A DNA stretch of 8,624 nucleotides from Desulfobacterales bacterium (lineage in GTDB: Bacteria > Desulfobacterota > Desulfobacteria > Desulfobacterales > UBA11574): positions 1-8,624 of the forward strand of contig JAQYVG010000147.1 in assembly GCA_030145595.1 (NCBI GenBank). Direction: 5' to 3'. Positions 1-6,978 of this stretch are shown here, in pieces. Numbering within the stretch: position 1 is the first letter of the stretch; every line of letters begins with the position of its first letter. Made by a program: the position numbers and the translations under genes. Under the pieces are notes generated by a model. The model saw nothing but the letters and a program-made list of their open reading frames with translations, did no database searches and was not told the DNA's origin.

Positions 1-335
1 ATATGCCTGTGGTTATTTTTTTCGCATGCCTTGATCTTGAACAAAAATCCTCATTTATGGATGGACACTAACTACAAAGATACGTAACGAATATCTAAAC
101 GGTGTGCGCCATTAGCGTTCCCACCAAACAGTATTTTGAAACCACCTATGCCGTAAAGCTGTCTTTTTTCAGGCCCTGAAAGCGTCGCAAATCACCATAC
201 CATTCCCACAAAAAGATATCCATGTGATCTCGGGCCTCAAGCAAGCGCAAAAAAAAATGGTGAGAGGTGTTAAATTATTAAAAATTTTAAATGAAATTCG
301 TTTTTTCTTATGGACGCATTAGTGCCCAGGAAAGG
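1..335. other. Gene-free left edge, probably decayed
   Basis: No gene is supported here. The stretch is AT-rich, especially around 265-310. On the minus strand a frame stays open for about 38 codons (roughly 156-275), with a short internal ATG reading MDIFLWEWYGDLRRF, but it ends at a stop, has no ribosome binding site and resembles no family I can name. It may be a remnant of an older gene. Confidence 0.4.
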
Positions 336-842
336 TCAACAGAACAACCGATATGACGGAACAGCCCAGATATCAAACTCAGCCAATCTTTTGATCTCAT
401 CACCACGGTAGACGACCAATCCGCCGAGCCACTTTTTTTCAAGTTTGCGAGCAAGTTTTTGCATGGGACGGGTGTCCATTGCACTGATTGTCTTCCTCGA
501 TTTTATCTCCACACCGATTAATCCGTTACGAGTCTCAACCAGCAGATCCAACTCAAACCCCGAGCGGGTGCGATAGAAATAGAGGTTCACATCTTTTCTG
601 ACGGTTTTTATCCATTTGACCAGCTCGGCGACGATCATGGTCTCAAACAACTCTCCGGTTACTGTCTGACGAACACCGCTCAATCGGCGCAGCAGGCCGA
701 TATCCAACCAGTAAAGCTTCGGAGTCTTAACCAGTGTCGTTTTTCCGGTTTGTCGGGCACCGGTTAGAAGCACCAGTTGCTGTTGGCCCGGATCTGGAAG
801 TACGCTTTGCAAAAACCGATATTTCTGTAAATATTCGCTCAT
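336..842 (-). pseudogene. Internally deleted AAA/DUF4143 ATPase
   Basis: This 168-residue frame carries two ends of a COG1373-type protein (AAA_14 ATPase plus DUF4143), a family normally around 380-420 residues long. Residues 1-39 are the N-terminal strand and P-loop, with Walker A GARQTGKT at 28-35. From residue 40 the sequence is already the DUF4143 start (TPKLYWLDIGLLRRL), followed by the conserved ELFETMIVAEL and a nuclease-like core: E97/D99 in FELDLLVE and E112-x-K114 in VEIKSRK, as in PD-(D/E)XK folds. Walker B, the sensors and the winged-helix part, some 200 residues, are missing, yet the frame is preserved across the join near 722-728. No good ribosome binding site precedes the ATG. 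The family often behaves as an accessory or toxin-like orphan; a working ATPase is unlikely. I call it a deletion remnant, although a deliberately short protein cannot be excluded. Confidence 0.7.
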
Positions 843-1148
843 AATCGTAAGAATTACAGCTTTATTTACGAAGTGTCAGGTCAAAAACCGGAAGGCCTTA
901 TGCTTAATTCTTTGTATATGTTAAAAGGGTATCAACACCGAACTACTATCTTAAAAATGTATATAAGTTGCATGTAAACCGAAAAAGTTACCCATTTCCC
1001 GGCCAGACCAGATCCTTTCCCGACTTTCCATAAATCAAAAGAAAAAACAGCAATTCCGACTCACCTCTTGATCCACGGATAATAAGGCTTCACCTTGAGA
1101 TTGTCGTTAAACAATGAGGATTTTTCAGGATTCTAAAATAGGATTTGC
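843..1148. other. Intergenic stretch without a recognised gene
   Basis: The region between the divergent ATPase remnant and the phosphatase gene holds only reading frames under 35 codons on either strand, none with a convincing ribosome binding site. A minus-strand frame near 1006-1080 (ending KSGKDLVWPGNG) has no start with a ribosome binding site and is not recognised. The right part leads into the promoter for the next gene. Confidence 0.5.
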
Positions 1149-1177
1149 TTGACTTGACAACCACGAATTATGATATT
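1149..1177 (+). promoter_or_regulatory. Sigma-70-like promoter for the HAD phosphatase gene
   Basis: TTGACT at 1149-1154 is followed after 17 bases by GATATT at 1172-1177 (5/6 and 4/6 matches to the consensus boxes). A second, overlapping TTGACA lies at 1154-1159 but has poorer spacing to any -10 box. Transcription would begin near 1184, leaving a leader of about 58 bases before the start at 1242. This position argues against the ATG at 1170, which lies inside the promoter. Confidence 0.45.
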
Positions 1178-1241
1178 TGAATCATTAGTGGATACGGGGT
1201 GCCGGGAAGTTATCACGAAAACTAAAGGAGCATCATTTCTA

Positions 1242-2450
1242 ATGATAAAAGCACAAACCATCGACACTTTGAAATCCTTTTATAATTTAATGGAACAAAC
1301 CCGCGAAGTGCGGTTTGACATCGTAAACCAACTGTTAGCATTTAATTCGGCCCCAAAAGGCCAATACAACGCACTGCAATCGGCTCTCAGGTCTCTTGAA
1401 ATGTGCTTGAAAGAGGAACACAAAGCCACCTTCAAAATCGATGGATCAGAAGATATTGATGTTGATCTAACTTATGAAATAACAGAGCTAAAAAAGGATA
1501 TCTATTATCTTGAAAACGGCGAAGATAAATTTATGTCCTATCTTGAATCAGTGCACCCTAATTTTTCATCACATGTGCAAAACGGTGTAGCATTATTGAA
1601 GGGGAAGCATTTCAACTGTTTTATTACAGACAGAGACGGGACAACCAACAATTATTGCGGTCGTTACCGCTCCTCTGTACAATCGATTTACAATGCTGTT
1701 TTTGTAACCCGCTTTGCTAAAAATGCTGCATCCAATCCCATTATAATCACCTCGGCCCCACTGAAAGACATCGGCATTGTAAATGTGAGCACCATCCCTG
1801 ACAAGGTCATCGTTTACGCAGCTTCCAAAGGTCGGGAGTTCATCGATCTTGCGGGTACACGCAAAAATTACCCTATCGACGATCAAAAGCAACAGCTCAT
1901 TGGCCGTCTTAATCAAGAGCTGAGTCAACTGATCAAAGATCCCGCCTACGAAAAGTTTTCCATGATCGGCTCCGGTTTGCAGTTAAAATTCGGTCAAACA
2001 ACGATTGCGCGGCAGGATATTAACGGCGCAATTCCAGAAGACAAATCCAATACATTTTTAGCATTGGTTAAAAACATTGTAAAAAAACTGGATCCGGCCG
2101 GAGAAAATTTCAGGATCGAAGATACCGGCCTGGATATCGAGATTATACTCACTATTTCAGATGAAAAAGCCGGTTTGAAGGATTTTGATAAGGCCGATGC
2201 CGTCAAATACCTGGATAAAGAATTAAACCTTGGCATGGGAAAAGGCCCGCATCTAATTTGCGGGGACACCGGATCGGATGTCCCCATGCTGGAAGCGGCT
2301 ATGGAAAAAACTGCCGATACCTGGTCTGTTTTCGTAACCCGAAATCCGGAATTGGCTGAACGCGTAAAAGCCGTTTGTCCGAATGCGCTGACCGTGCCGG
2401 AACCTGATATGCTTATATCGATATTAAACCAGCTGGCAATACCTATGTGA
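1242..2450 (+). CDS. HAD-family phosphatase, trehalose-6-phosphate phosphatase-like
   Basis: This 402-residue protein is a predicted cytoplasmic HAD phosphatase, probably removing phosphate from trehalose-6-phosphate or a similar sugar phosphate. All four HAD motifs are present: motif I DRDGTT (D130 nucleophile, D132 acid/base), motif II ITSAP (S171), motif III lysine K317 in DKADAVKYL, and motif IV GDTGSDVPML (D342, D346). The cap lies between motifs II and III, as in the T6P phosphatase/Cof type. Residues 1-115 are a helical, charged N-terminal extension not found in short OtsB proteins. The start is set at 1242 because AAAGGAG (1224-1230) precedes it by 11 bases; the in-frame ATG at 1170 (24 codons longer) has no binding site and overlaps the promoter. 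The downstream bPGM-GH65 gene supports a role in trehalose or glucoside metabolism. The HAD fold is certain; the substrate is inferred, and glucosylglycerol-phosphate or another glycosyl phosphate is possible. Confidence 0.8.
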   Translation: MIKAQTIDTLKSFYNLMEQTREVRFDIVNQLLAFNSAPKGQYNALQSALRSLEMCLKEEHKATFKIDGSEDIDVDLTYEITELKKDIYYLENGEDKFMSYLESVHPNFSSHVQNGVALLKGKHFNCFITDRDGTTNNYCGRYRSSVQSIYNAVFVTRFAKNAASNPIIITSAPLKDIGIVNVSTIPDKVIVYAASKGREFIDLAGTRKNYPIDDQKQQLIGRLNQELSQLIKDPAYEKFSMIGSGLQLKFGQTTIARQDINGAIPEDKSNTFLALVKNIVKKLDPAGENFRIEDTGLDIEIILTISDEKAGLKDFDKADAVKYLDKELNLGMGKGPHLICGDTGSDVPMLEAAMEKTADTWSVFVTRNPELAERVKAVCPNALTVPEPDMLISILNQLAIPM

Positions 2451-2591
2451 TAACACTGCTGTCCGGTTTAAATTTTAAATAATCTTACAAAGCATATAAA
2501 TTATACAGGATATGATTGTTTTCGATCGGGATCGACTTGAAATCGACTCCTTTTAAATTCGATAGCTCACCGCCCATTCGCTTCGCTCATT

Positions 2592-2806
2592 AGAGCCGCA
2601 GAGAACGCTGAGGTTATTTATTTTATTGTTTTCCGTTGACCCCGCTTTTAGCGGGACAGGGACGCCGGAAAACAATAAGAAACAGGCCCTGCGGGCATCT
2701 GGAGTCAAAAAATATCGCGTAGCGATTGATTTTTTTCTTTTGCCGTCCTCTCAACGGCAAAAGAAAAGTATCTTTTCTTTGCGCTCTTTGCGTCTTTGCG
2801 GTGAAA
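2592..2806. repeat. Compound palindromic intergenic element, REP/MITE-like
   Basis: About 215 bases with nested inverted repeats. The ends are imperfect inverted copies: CCGCAGAGAACGC at 2596-2608 against GCGTCTTTGCGG at 2790-2801 (complement CCGCAAAGACGC). Inside are a 13-base-pair stem (2623-2635 with 2666-2678) enclosing a second stem CCCGCT/AGCGGG (2641-2646 with 2650-2655), a small ATCGC/GCGAT hairpin (around 2713-2725), and a perfect 14-base-pair stem (2733-2746 with 2754-2767). The right end has three near copies of CTTTGCGn (2777-2801). It codes for nothing and lacks a transposase. Such elements are typically dispersed in many copies, which cannot be tested from one window. Confidence 0.65.
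2733..2767. repeat. 14-bp perfect inverted repeat with 7-base loop
   Basis: TTTTCTTTTGCCGT (2733-2746) and its exact complement (2754-2767) flank the loop CCTCTCA. Because the stem ends in T and A runs, it could work as a transcription terminator or RNA-stabilising hairpin between the two metabolic genes, but a U-run directly after the stem on the plus strand is absent. It is part of the larger repeat element. Confidence 0.7.
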
Positions 2807-2867
2807 AGGAAAACGAAATCAAATTACATAAATCTACACATTTGAAGCAGAAACGAAAGGTGGGAGC

Positions 2868-5800
2868 ATGGCTTTGAAAAAATTCAACGGTGTAATCTTG
2901 GATTTAGACGGTGTGGTCACAGGGACAGCCCGCGTGCATGGCCTGGCATGGGAGAGCATGTTTAACGATTATTTGAAGATGGCTGCCGAACGCGACGGCA
3001 CACCCTTTATCCCCTTTGATCGCGAAAAAGATTATTTGGAATATGTTGACGGCAAACCCCGCATGGATGGCGTGAAAAGTTTTTTGGAATCAAGAGGCAT
3101 CCATTTACCTTTCGGCGATTTCGAGGATCCACCCGATAAAGAAACCATTTGCGGGCTGGGAAATCGGAAAAATAAGGACTTTCAAAAAGTACTTCGAAAA
3201 GAAGGGCCTGATGTTTTTGATTCCACAATTGCTTTCATTAAACAGTGTAAACGACAGAAGATTAAAATCGGCGTGGCCTCATCAAGTCAAAATTGTAAGC
3301 TGATCCTTGAGTTGGGTAAGCTTACAAAATATTTTGAAACCCGGGTTTGCGGAATCGTCTCCCGCGAATTGAATTTGAAAGGAAAACCGGACCCGGACAT
3401 TTTTGTAATCGCAGCCCAGCGGCTGGGACTAAAACCGGGTGAGTGTGTGGTTGTGGAAGATGCAATTTCCGGGGTGCAGGCCGGCAAAAATGGGAACTTC
3501 GGACTCACTTTGGGCATTGCCCGGGAAATTGAAGGCGAAACGCTGATTCAAAACGGCGCGGATCTTGTTGTTAGCGACATGGCGGAAATCTCGTTAGCTC
3601 AAATCAACGAGTGGTTTGAAAGCGGCATCGAAGCAGATGGATGGAATCTCACTTATGATGCCTTTGATCCTGCGGATGAAAAACTTCGGGAAACATTGAC
3701 CACTGTCGGCAATGGTTATTTGGGCGTCCGCGGAAGCTATGAAGGAGAAAATGCTTCCAACGATTGTTATCCGGGTACTTATATCGCCGGCATGTACAAC
3801 AAGTTGGCCACCATGGTGGGCGGCAAAAACATTTACAACAACGATTTTGTAAATTGCCCTAACTGGACATTGGTCGAATTTGCCATTGGCAACTCAGATT
3901 ACAATAGCCCCCTAAAAATGAATATCCTTAGCTATAAGCACAATTTGAACATGAAAGAAGGGGTGATGGAACGCACCATGGTGTGTAAAGACGGCGTGGG
4001 AAGAATTACCCGCATCCATAGCCTTCGTGTCGCATCCATGGCCGATCCACATCTGTGCGCCGTCAAATTCGATATTACGCCGATAAATTACAGTGCAACC
4101 ATTCGGATTCGGTCCGCCATTGACGGTACGATCATCAATGATAATGTCCCCAGATACCGGCAGCTCAACTCAAAACATTTAGCCCCGGTGTCAGCGGGCA
4201 AAACTCAAAACGGAATCTATTTGCACGTTCAAACAAACCGATCCAAATATCAAATTGTGATGAGTGCCAAAACCACGATGTATGCAGGCAGCCAATCCAT
4301 TCGACCGGCCAAAACGATTACCCGTAAAAAAGCGTACATTGCCGAAAATATAACCTTGGACGCCCGGGAGAACACAACCTATTCCATAGAGAAACTTGTC
4401 AGTATTTTTACATCTCTCGATGAAGGGGTTGCCGATCCTTTCAAAGCCGGCACACGCGCACTGGCAAGCATAAAATCCTTTACAGATGTCTTGCGGCCGA
4501 ATGTTCACGCCTGGGCCAACATTTGGAAAAAAGCGGACATTCAAATCGATGGTGACCGCTTCATGCAAAAGGTGACCCGGCTGCACATCTATCATCTTAT
4601 GGTTGCCGCATCGCCCCATAACATAAATATCGATGCCGGAATAACCGCCCGCGGGCTTCATGGAGAAGCCTACCGGGGGCATGTATTCTGGGATGAACTC
4701 TACATCCTGCCGTTTTACAACCTTCGATTTCCACAGACCTCCAAAGCATTGCTCATGTATCGCTACAGACGTTTGGACGGCGCGCGCCAATATGCCAAAG
4801 AGCATGGTTACCAAGGTGCCATGTATCCCTGGCAAACGGCTGACGGCGGCGATGAAGAAACACAAATCGTTCACTATAACCCCAATGACGATACCTGGGG
4901 GCCGGACTTGAGTAGTCGTCAACGCCACGTTTCTATTGCGATCTTTCTAAATACCTGGCGGTATTGGGTTGATACCAAAGATAAGAATTTTTTGAAGCAA
5001 TACGGTGCTGAATTAATGCTGGACATCGCCAGATTCTGGGCAAGCATAAGCCGACTTGATGAAAACACAGGCAAATACTCCATTGAGGGTGTGATGGGGC
5101 CGGATGAGTTTCACGAAAAATTGCCGCATTCAGACGCCCCTGGCCTAAAAGACAATGCCTATACGAACATCATGGTGGTATGGCTTCTGGAGAGAGCTCT
5201 CCAAGTCGTTGCAGAGCTGCCTGCCAAAACGCTTAATCGATTAAATCAAAAAATTGGATTCAAGATTTCAGAGACCGACAAATGGAATGATATCTGTCAC
5301 AAAATGAATGTGATGATAACCGCTGACAGCATTATCAGCCAGTTTGACGGATATATGGACCTAAAGGAGTTGAATTGGAACCATTACAGAAAAAAATACG
5401 GCAACATTCATCGAATGGATCGTATTTTAAAGTCAGAAAATAAATCTCCTAACGATTATAAGCTGGCAAAACAGGCCGACACCCTGATGACCTTTTATGT
5501 TCTGCCCCCGGAGGAGGTGGCCCGTATACTGAACAAACTGGGTTATTCAGTGGATGATCCCATCAGATTGATGCAAAAAAACTACGAATATTATGAGCAG
5601 CGAACCAGCCATGGATCGACATTGAGCAAGGTGGTGCATGCGGTGATCTCCAGCTATATGGAAACCCAAGACACCGCCTGGGAATGGTTTACGGAAGCCA
5701 TGATATCTGATATTTATGACACCCAGGGTGGAACAACGCCTGAGGGTATTCATTGCGGCGTAATGGCCGGTACCGTGGATGTCGTGACACGTTATTTTGC

Positions 5801-6035
5801 AGGAATCGATTTCTCAAAAGCTGTCCCGGAAATCAACCCTCATCTTCCCGGGCACTGGCAAACCTTAGCAATGAAGGTCTGCCATCAAAATATTTGGTAC
5901 GATGTTGAATTATCACATAATAAAATAACTCTTACCGTAAGCGGCAGAATTAATGCACCCCAGCCGATAAAAATTAAGGGGAAAACCGTGAGGCTTTCGC
6001 CGGGTAAACCGCGGACAGTGAGATTAGGAAAGTAA
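2868..6035 (+). CDS. Beta-phosphoglucomutase-like HAD fused to GH65 disaccharide phosphorylase
   Basis: This 1055-residue cytoplasmic enzyme has two catalytic parts. Residues 1-250 are a beta-phosphoglucomutase-type HAD domain: DLDGVVT with D12 nucleophile and D14, S138 in VASSSQN, K173 in GKPDPD, and E197-D198 in VVEDAISG. From about residue 257 (WNLTYDAFDP) to the end is a full-length GH65 domain with conserved HVFWDE (605-610), the catalytic acid E747 in GPDEFHE, the glucose-binding KQ pair (868-869), and the phosphate-loop HGSTLS (915-920). The expected reactions are phosphorolysis of an alpha-glucoside such as trehalose to beta-glucose-1-phosphate, and its isomerisation to glucose-6-phosphate by the same polypeptide. 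GAAAGGTGGGAG lies just before the ATG. The neighbouring T6P-phosphatase-like gene favours trehalose, but kojibiose, nigerose, maltose and glucosylglycerol phosphorylases share this fold, so specificity remains inferred. Both active sites look intact. Confidence 0.9.
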   Translation: MALKKFNGVILDLDGVVTGTARVHGLAWESMFNDYLKMAAERDGTPFIPFDREKDYLEYVDGKPRMDGVKSFLESRGIHLPFGDFEDPPDKETICGLGNRKNKDFQKVLRKEGPDVFDSTIAFIKQCKRQKIKIGVASSSQNCKLILELGKLTKYFETRVCGIVSRELNLKGKPDPDIFVIAAQRLGLKPGECVVVEDAISGVQAGKNGNFGLTLGIAREIEGETLIQNGADLVVSDMAEISLAQINEWFESGIEADGWNLTYDAFDPADEKLRETLTTVGNGYLGVRGSYEGENASNDCYPGTYIAGMYNKLATMVGGKNIYNNDFVNCPNWTLVEFAIGNSDYNSPLKMNILSYKHNLNMKEGVMERTMVCKDGVGRITRIHSLRVASMADPHLCAVKFDITPINYSATIRIRSAIDGTIINDNVPRYRQLNSKHLAPVSAGKTQNGIYLHVQTNRSKYQIVMSAKTTMYAGSQSIRPAKTITRKKAYIAENITLDARENTTYSIEKLVSIFTSLDEGVADPFKAGTRALASIKSFTDVLRPNVHAWANIWKKADIQIDGDRFMQKVTRLHIYHLMVAASPHNINIDAGITARGLHGEAYRGHVFWDELYILPFYNLRFPQTSKALLMYRYRRLDGARQYAKEHGYQGAMYPWQTADGGDEETQIVHYNPNDDTWGPDLSSRQRHVSIAIFLNTWRYWVDTKDKNFLKQYGAELMLDIARFWASISRLDENTGKYSIEGVMGPDEFHEKLPHSDAPGLKDNAYTNIMVVWLLERALQVVAELPAKTLNRLNQKIGFKISETDKWNDICHKMNVMITADSIISQFDGYMDLKELNWNHYRKKYGNIHRMDRILKSENKSPNDYKLAKQADTLMTFYVLPPEEVARILNKLGYSVDDPIRLMQKNYEYYEQRTSHGSTLSKVVHAVISSYMETQDTAWEWFTEAMISDIYDTQGGTTPEGIHCGVMAGTVDVVTRYFAGIDFSKAVPEINPHLPGHWQTLAMKVCHQNIWYDVELSHNKITLTVSGRINAPQPIKIKGKTVRLSPGKPRTVRLGK

Positions 6036-6037
6036 AA

Positions 6038-6700
6038 GTGCCAAATTACATTTATCAGTATATTTTCGAAAATTATTTAGCGCCGGACAAAACACCACGA
6101 AAAGTTCAATATGCGCCGGGAATTGATTTTGTATTAGCTGTATCCGGGGCCGCCGCTTCCGGAAAAACCACTTTTTGCCAAGGTATGATCAACTATTTGG
6201 CCAAGCAAAAAATGGGTGTTGTCCATGTGCCTTTAGACGGCTATCTTTTGGATCGTAAAACTCGCAACCAAAAAAAACTGAGCGGGTACGATCCGAGGTC
6301 CTCCGATCTTCCAAAAATGATTGATGATATGAAGATGTTTATTTATGAGGGCAATTCGATTGACTTGCCGATATACAACCATAAGAACGGAAACCACAAG
6401 ACGCCCCGTCGTATTGAACCTGCTCGAATGGTCATTTTAGATGGTATCATGTCGCTGCAATACGAATTGCGTGAACGATTCACCAATTTAAATATCTTTT
6501 TTACCAGCGACGACATAGTCATACGGGGATTGAGATTGCTGGTGGACATGGAAGAGCGCGGCTATTCCGTATTTGAAGCGCTGGCCCATTCCGATGAAGA
6601 ATTTACGCATTACAATGAATGGGTCCATCCTCAAATTACTTTCGCGCACATAAAAATTTGGATCGGAAAAAATCGCGAGCTCTCTGTCATACCAAAATAG
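6038..6700 (+). CDS. P-loop kinase of the uridine kinase/phosphoribulokinase family
   Basis: This 220-residue cytoplasmic kinase has Walker A GAAASGKT at 37-44, an acceptor-side aspartate D67 in PLDGYLLD, the family segment PIYNHK at 111-116 (compare PxYDHK), a Walker B-like VILDGI with D135, and a lid region IRGLRLLVDMEERGYS at 162-177 resembling the RDxxERGxS of uridine kinase and phosphoribulokinase. It starts with GTG 2 bases after the stop of the bPGM-GH65 gene, with AGGAA (6026-6030) 7 bases upstream inside that gene, so the two are almost certainly co-translated. The context suggests it phosphorylates a product of the GH65 reaction or a related sugar, but family members also act on nucleosides, pantothenate and ribulose-5-phosphate. 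Calling it uridine kinase would go beyond the evidence; the fold and the operon link are secure, the substrate is not. Confidence 0.8.
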   Translation: MPNYIYQYIFENYLAPDKTPRKVQYAPGIDFVLAVSGAAASGKTTFCQGMINYLAKQKMGVVHVPLDGYLLDRKTRNQKKLSGYDPRSSDLPKMIDDMKMFIYEGNSIDLPIYNHKNGNHKTPRRIEPARMVILDGIMSLQYELRERFTNLNIFFTSDDIVIRGLRLLVDMEERGYSVFEALAHSDEEFTHYNEWVHPQITFAHIKIWIGKNRELSVIPK

Positions 6701-6727
6701 GTCAGGGCAAATAAATAGATCAAACAT

Positions 6728-6763
6728 TGATGAATTCGTAACAAGTCGAATTCATCACGTTTT
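6728..6763 (+). terminator. Hairpin with short T-run after the kinase gene
   Basis: TGATGAATTCG (6728-6738) pairs perfectly with CGAATTCATCA (6747-6757) around an 8-base loop, and TTTT follows at 6760-6763 after two bases. It sits 28 bases beyond the kinase stop codon, where an operon end is expected. The stem is AT-rich and the T-run short, so termination may be weak. Confidence 0.4.
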
Positions 6764-6809
6764 AGGTTATTGTTTTACGATTATTTGCAAATACTTAATA
6801 CTTAAAACG

Positions 6810-6841
6810 TTCGTAAAAAGGAAGTTTTTACTTTTTACGAA
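6810..6841. repeat. 11-bp inverted repeat with alternative pairing partners
   Basis: TTCGTAAAAAG (6810-6820) and CTTTTTACGAA (6831-6841) form a perfect 11-base-pair stem with a 10-base loop. The same left arm can also pair with TTTTTAC at 6825-6831 or with TTTTACGA at 6773-6780, and the adjoining TAAAACGT (6803-6810) matches ACGTTTTA at 6757-6764. The pairings exclude one another or would make a pseudoknot. No T-run follows, so it is not a simple terminator. Confidence 0.5.
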
Positions 6842-6874
6842 ACCATCAAGGTGTTGCCTTCCTGATTAATCTAT

Positions 6875-6928
6875 AAAAAAAAAGCTAAGATGCAAAGCCG
6901 CCCTTACGTTGGGTGAGGGACTTAGCTT
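6875..6928 (-). terminator. Terminator-like hairpin facing the minus strand
   Basis: AAGCTAAG (6882-6889) and CTTAGCTT (6921-6928) form an 8-base-pair stem that encloses a second stem, CCCTTAC (6901-6907) with GTGAGGG (6913-6919). Read on the minus strand the outer stem runs into a tract of nine T (6883 down to 6875), the layout of an intrinsic terminator. No firm minus-strand gene ends there; the nearest candidate is a 35-codon frame at 6975-7082. The inner stem has one G-U pair on the plus strand but an A-C mismatch on the minus strand, so a plus-strand structured RNA is the alternative reading. Confidence 0.4.
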
Positions 6929-6950
6929 ATAGCTTAACGTTAGAAATGCC

Positions 6951-6978
6951 TTGACAAAGACGGGTTACACAGTATTAC
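6951..6978 (+). promoter_or_regulatory. Sigma-70-like promoter upstream of the ABM gene
   Basis: A perfect TTGACA (6951-6956) is followed after 16 bases by TATTAC (6973-6978, 4/6). Transcription would start near 6985, leaving an unusually long leader of about 135 bases before the ABM start codon. No known riboswitch is recognisable in that leader. Confidence 0.4.

Larger units (their letters stand above)
2451..2867. other. Intergenic gap with compound palindromic repeat
   Basis: This 417-base gap separates the phosphatase from the GH65 gene. It starts with AT-rich sequence that has no clear terminator, then a palindrome TCGATC-GG-GATCGA near 2521-2536, and then the repeat structure described separately at 2592-2806. 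The frame open at 2626-2877 is made of repeat sequence and is not a gene. No strong promoter for the GH65 gene stands out, so whether that gene is read through from the phosphatase is open. Confidence 0.6.

Noticed and set aside
156..275. Open minus-strand frame of about 38 codons at the left edge
   Set aside because: Too short, no ribosome binding site, no recognised family and a stop within; at best a remnant.
43..1125. 13-base inverted repeat (AAAAATCCTCATT at 43-55, complement at 1113-1125) flanking the ATPase remnant
   Set aside because: Looks like ends of a 1.1-kb element, but one such match is expected by chance in an AT-rich window this size; there is no transposase and no target duplication.
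2626..2877. 83-codon plus-strand frame before the GH65 gene
   Set aside because: It consists of the palindromic repeat and low-complexity sequence, has no ribosome binding site, and overlaps the GH65 start; the translation (SLRSLRLCGEKE) is a usual by-product of this repeat type.
4191..4928. 245-codon minus-strand frame inside the GH65 gene
   Set aside because: It lies wholly opposite a strongly conserved coding region, has no family resemblance, and follows from the codon use of the plus-strand gene.
6882..6970. c-di-GMP-I (GEMM) riboswitch upstream of the ABM gene
   Set aside because: GATGCAAAGCC and a distant GGGTTAC recall two conserved strings, but the preceding GGCAAACC hairpin with GAAA tetraloop and the proper GGTAGC...GGGTTGCC closing half are missing and the spacing is wrong.
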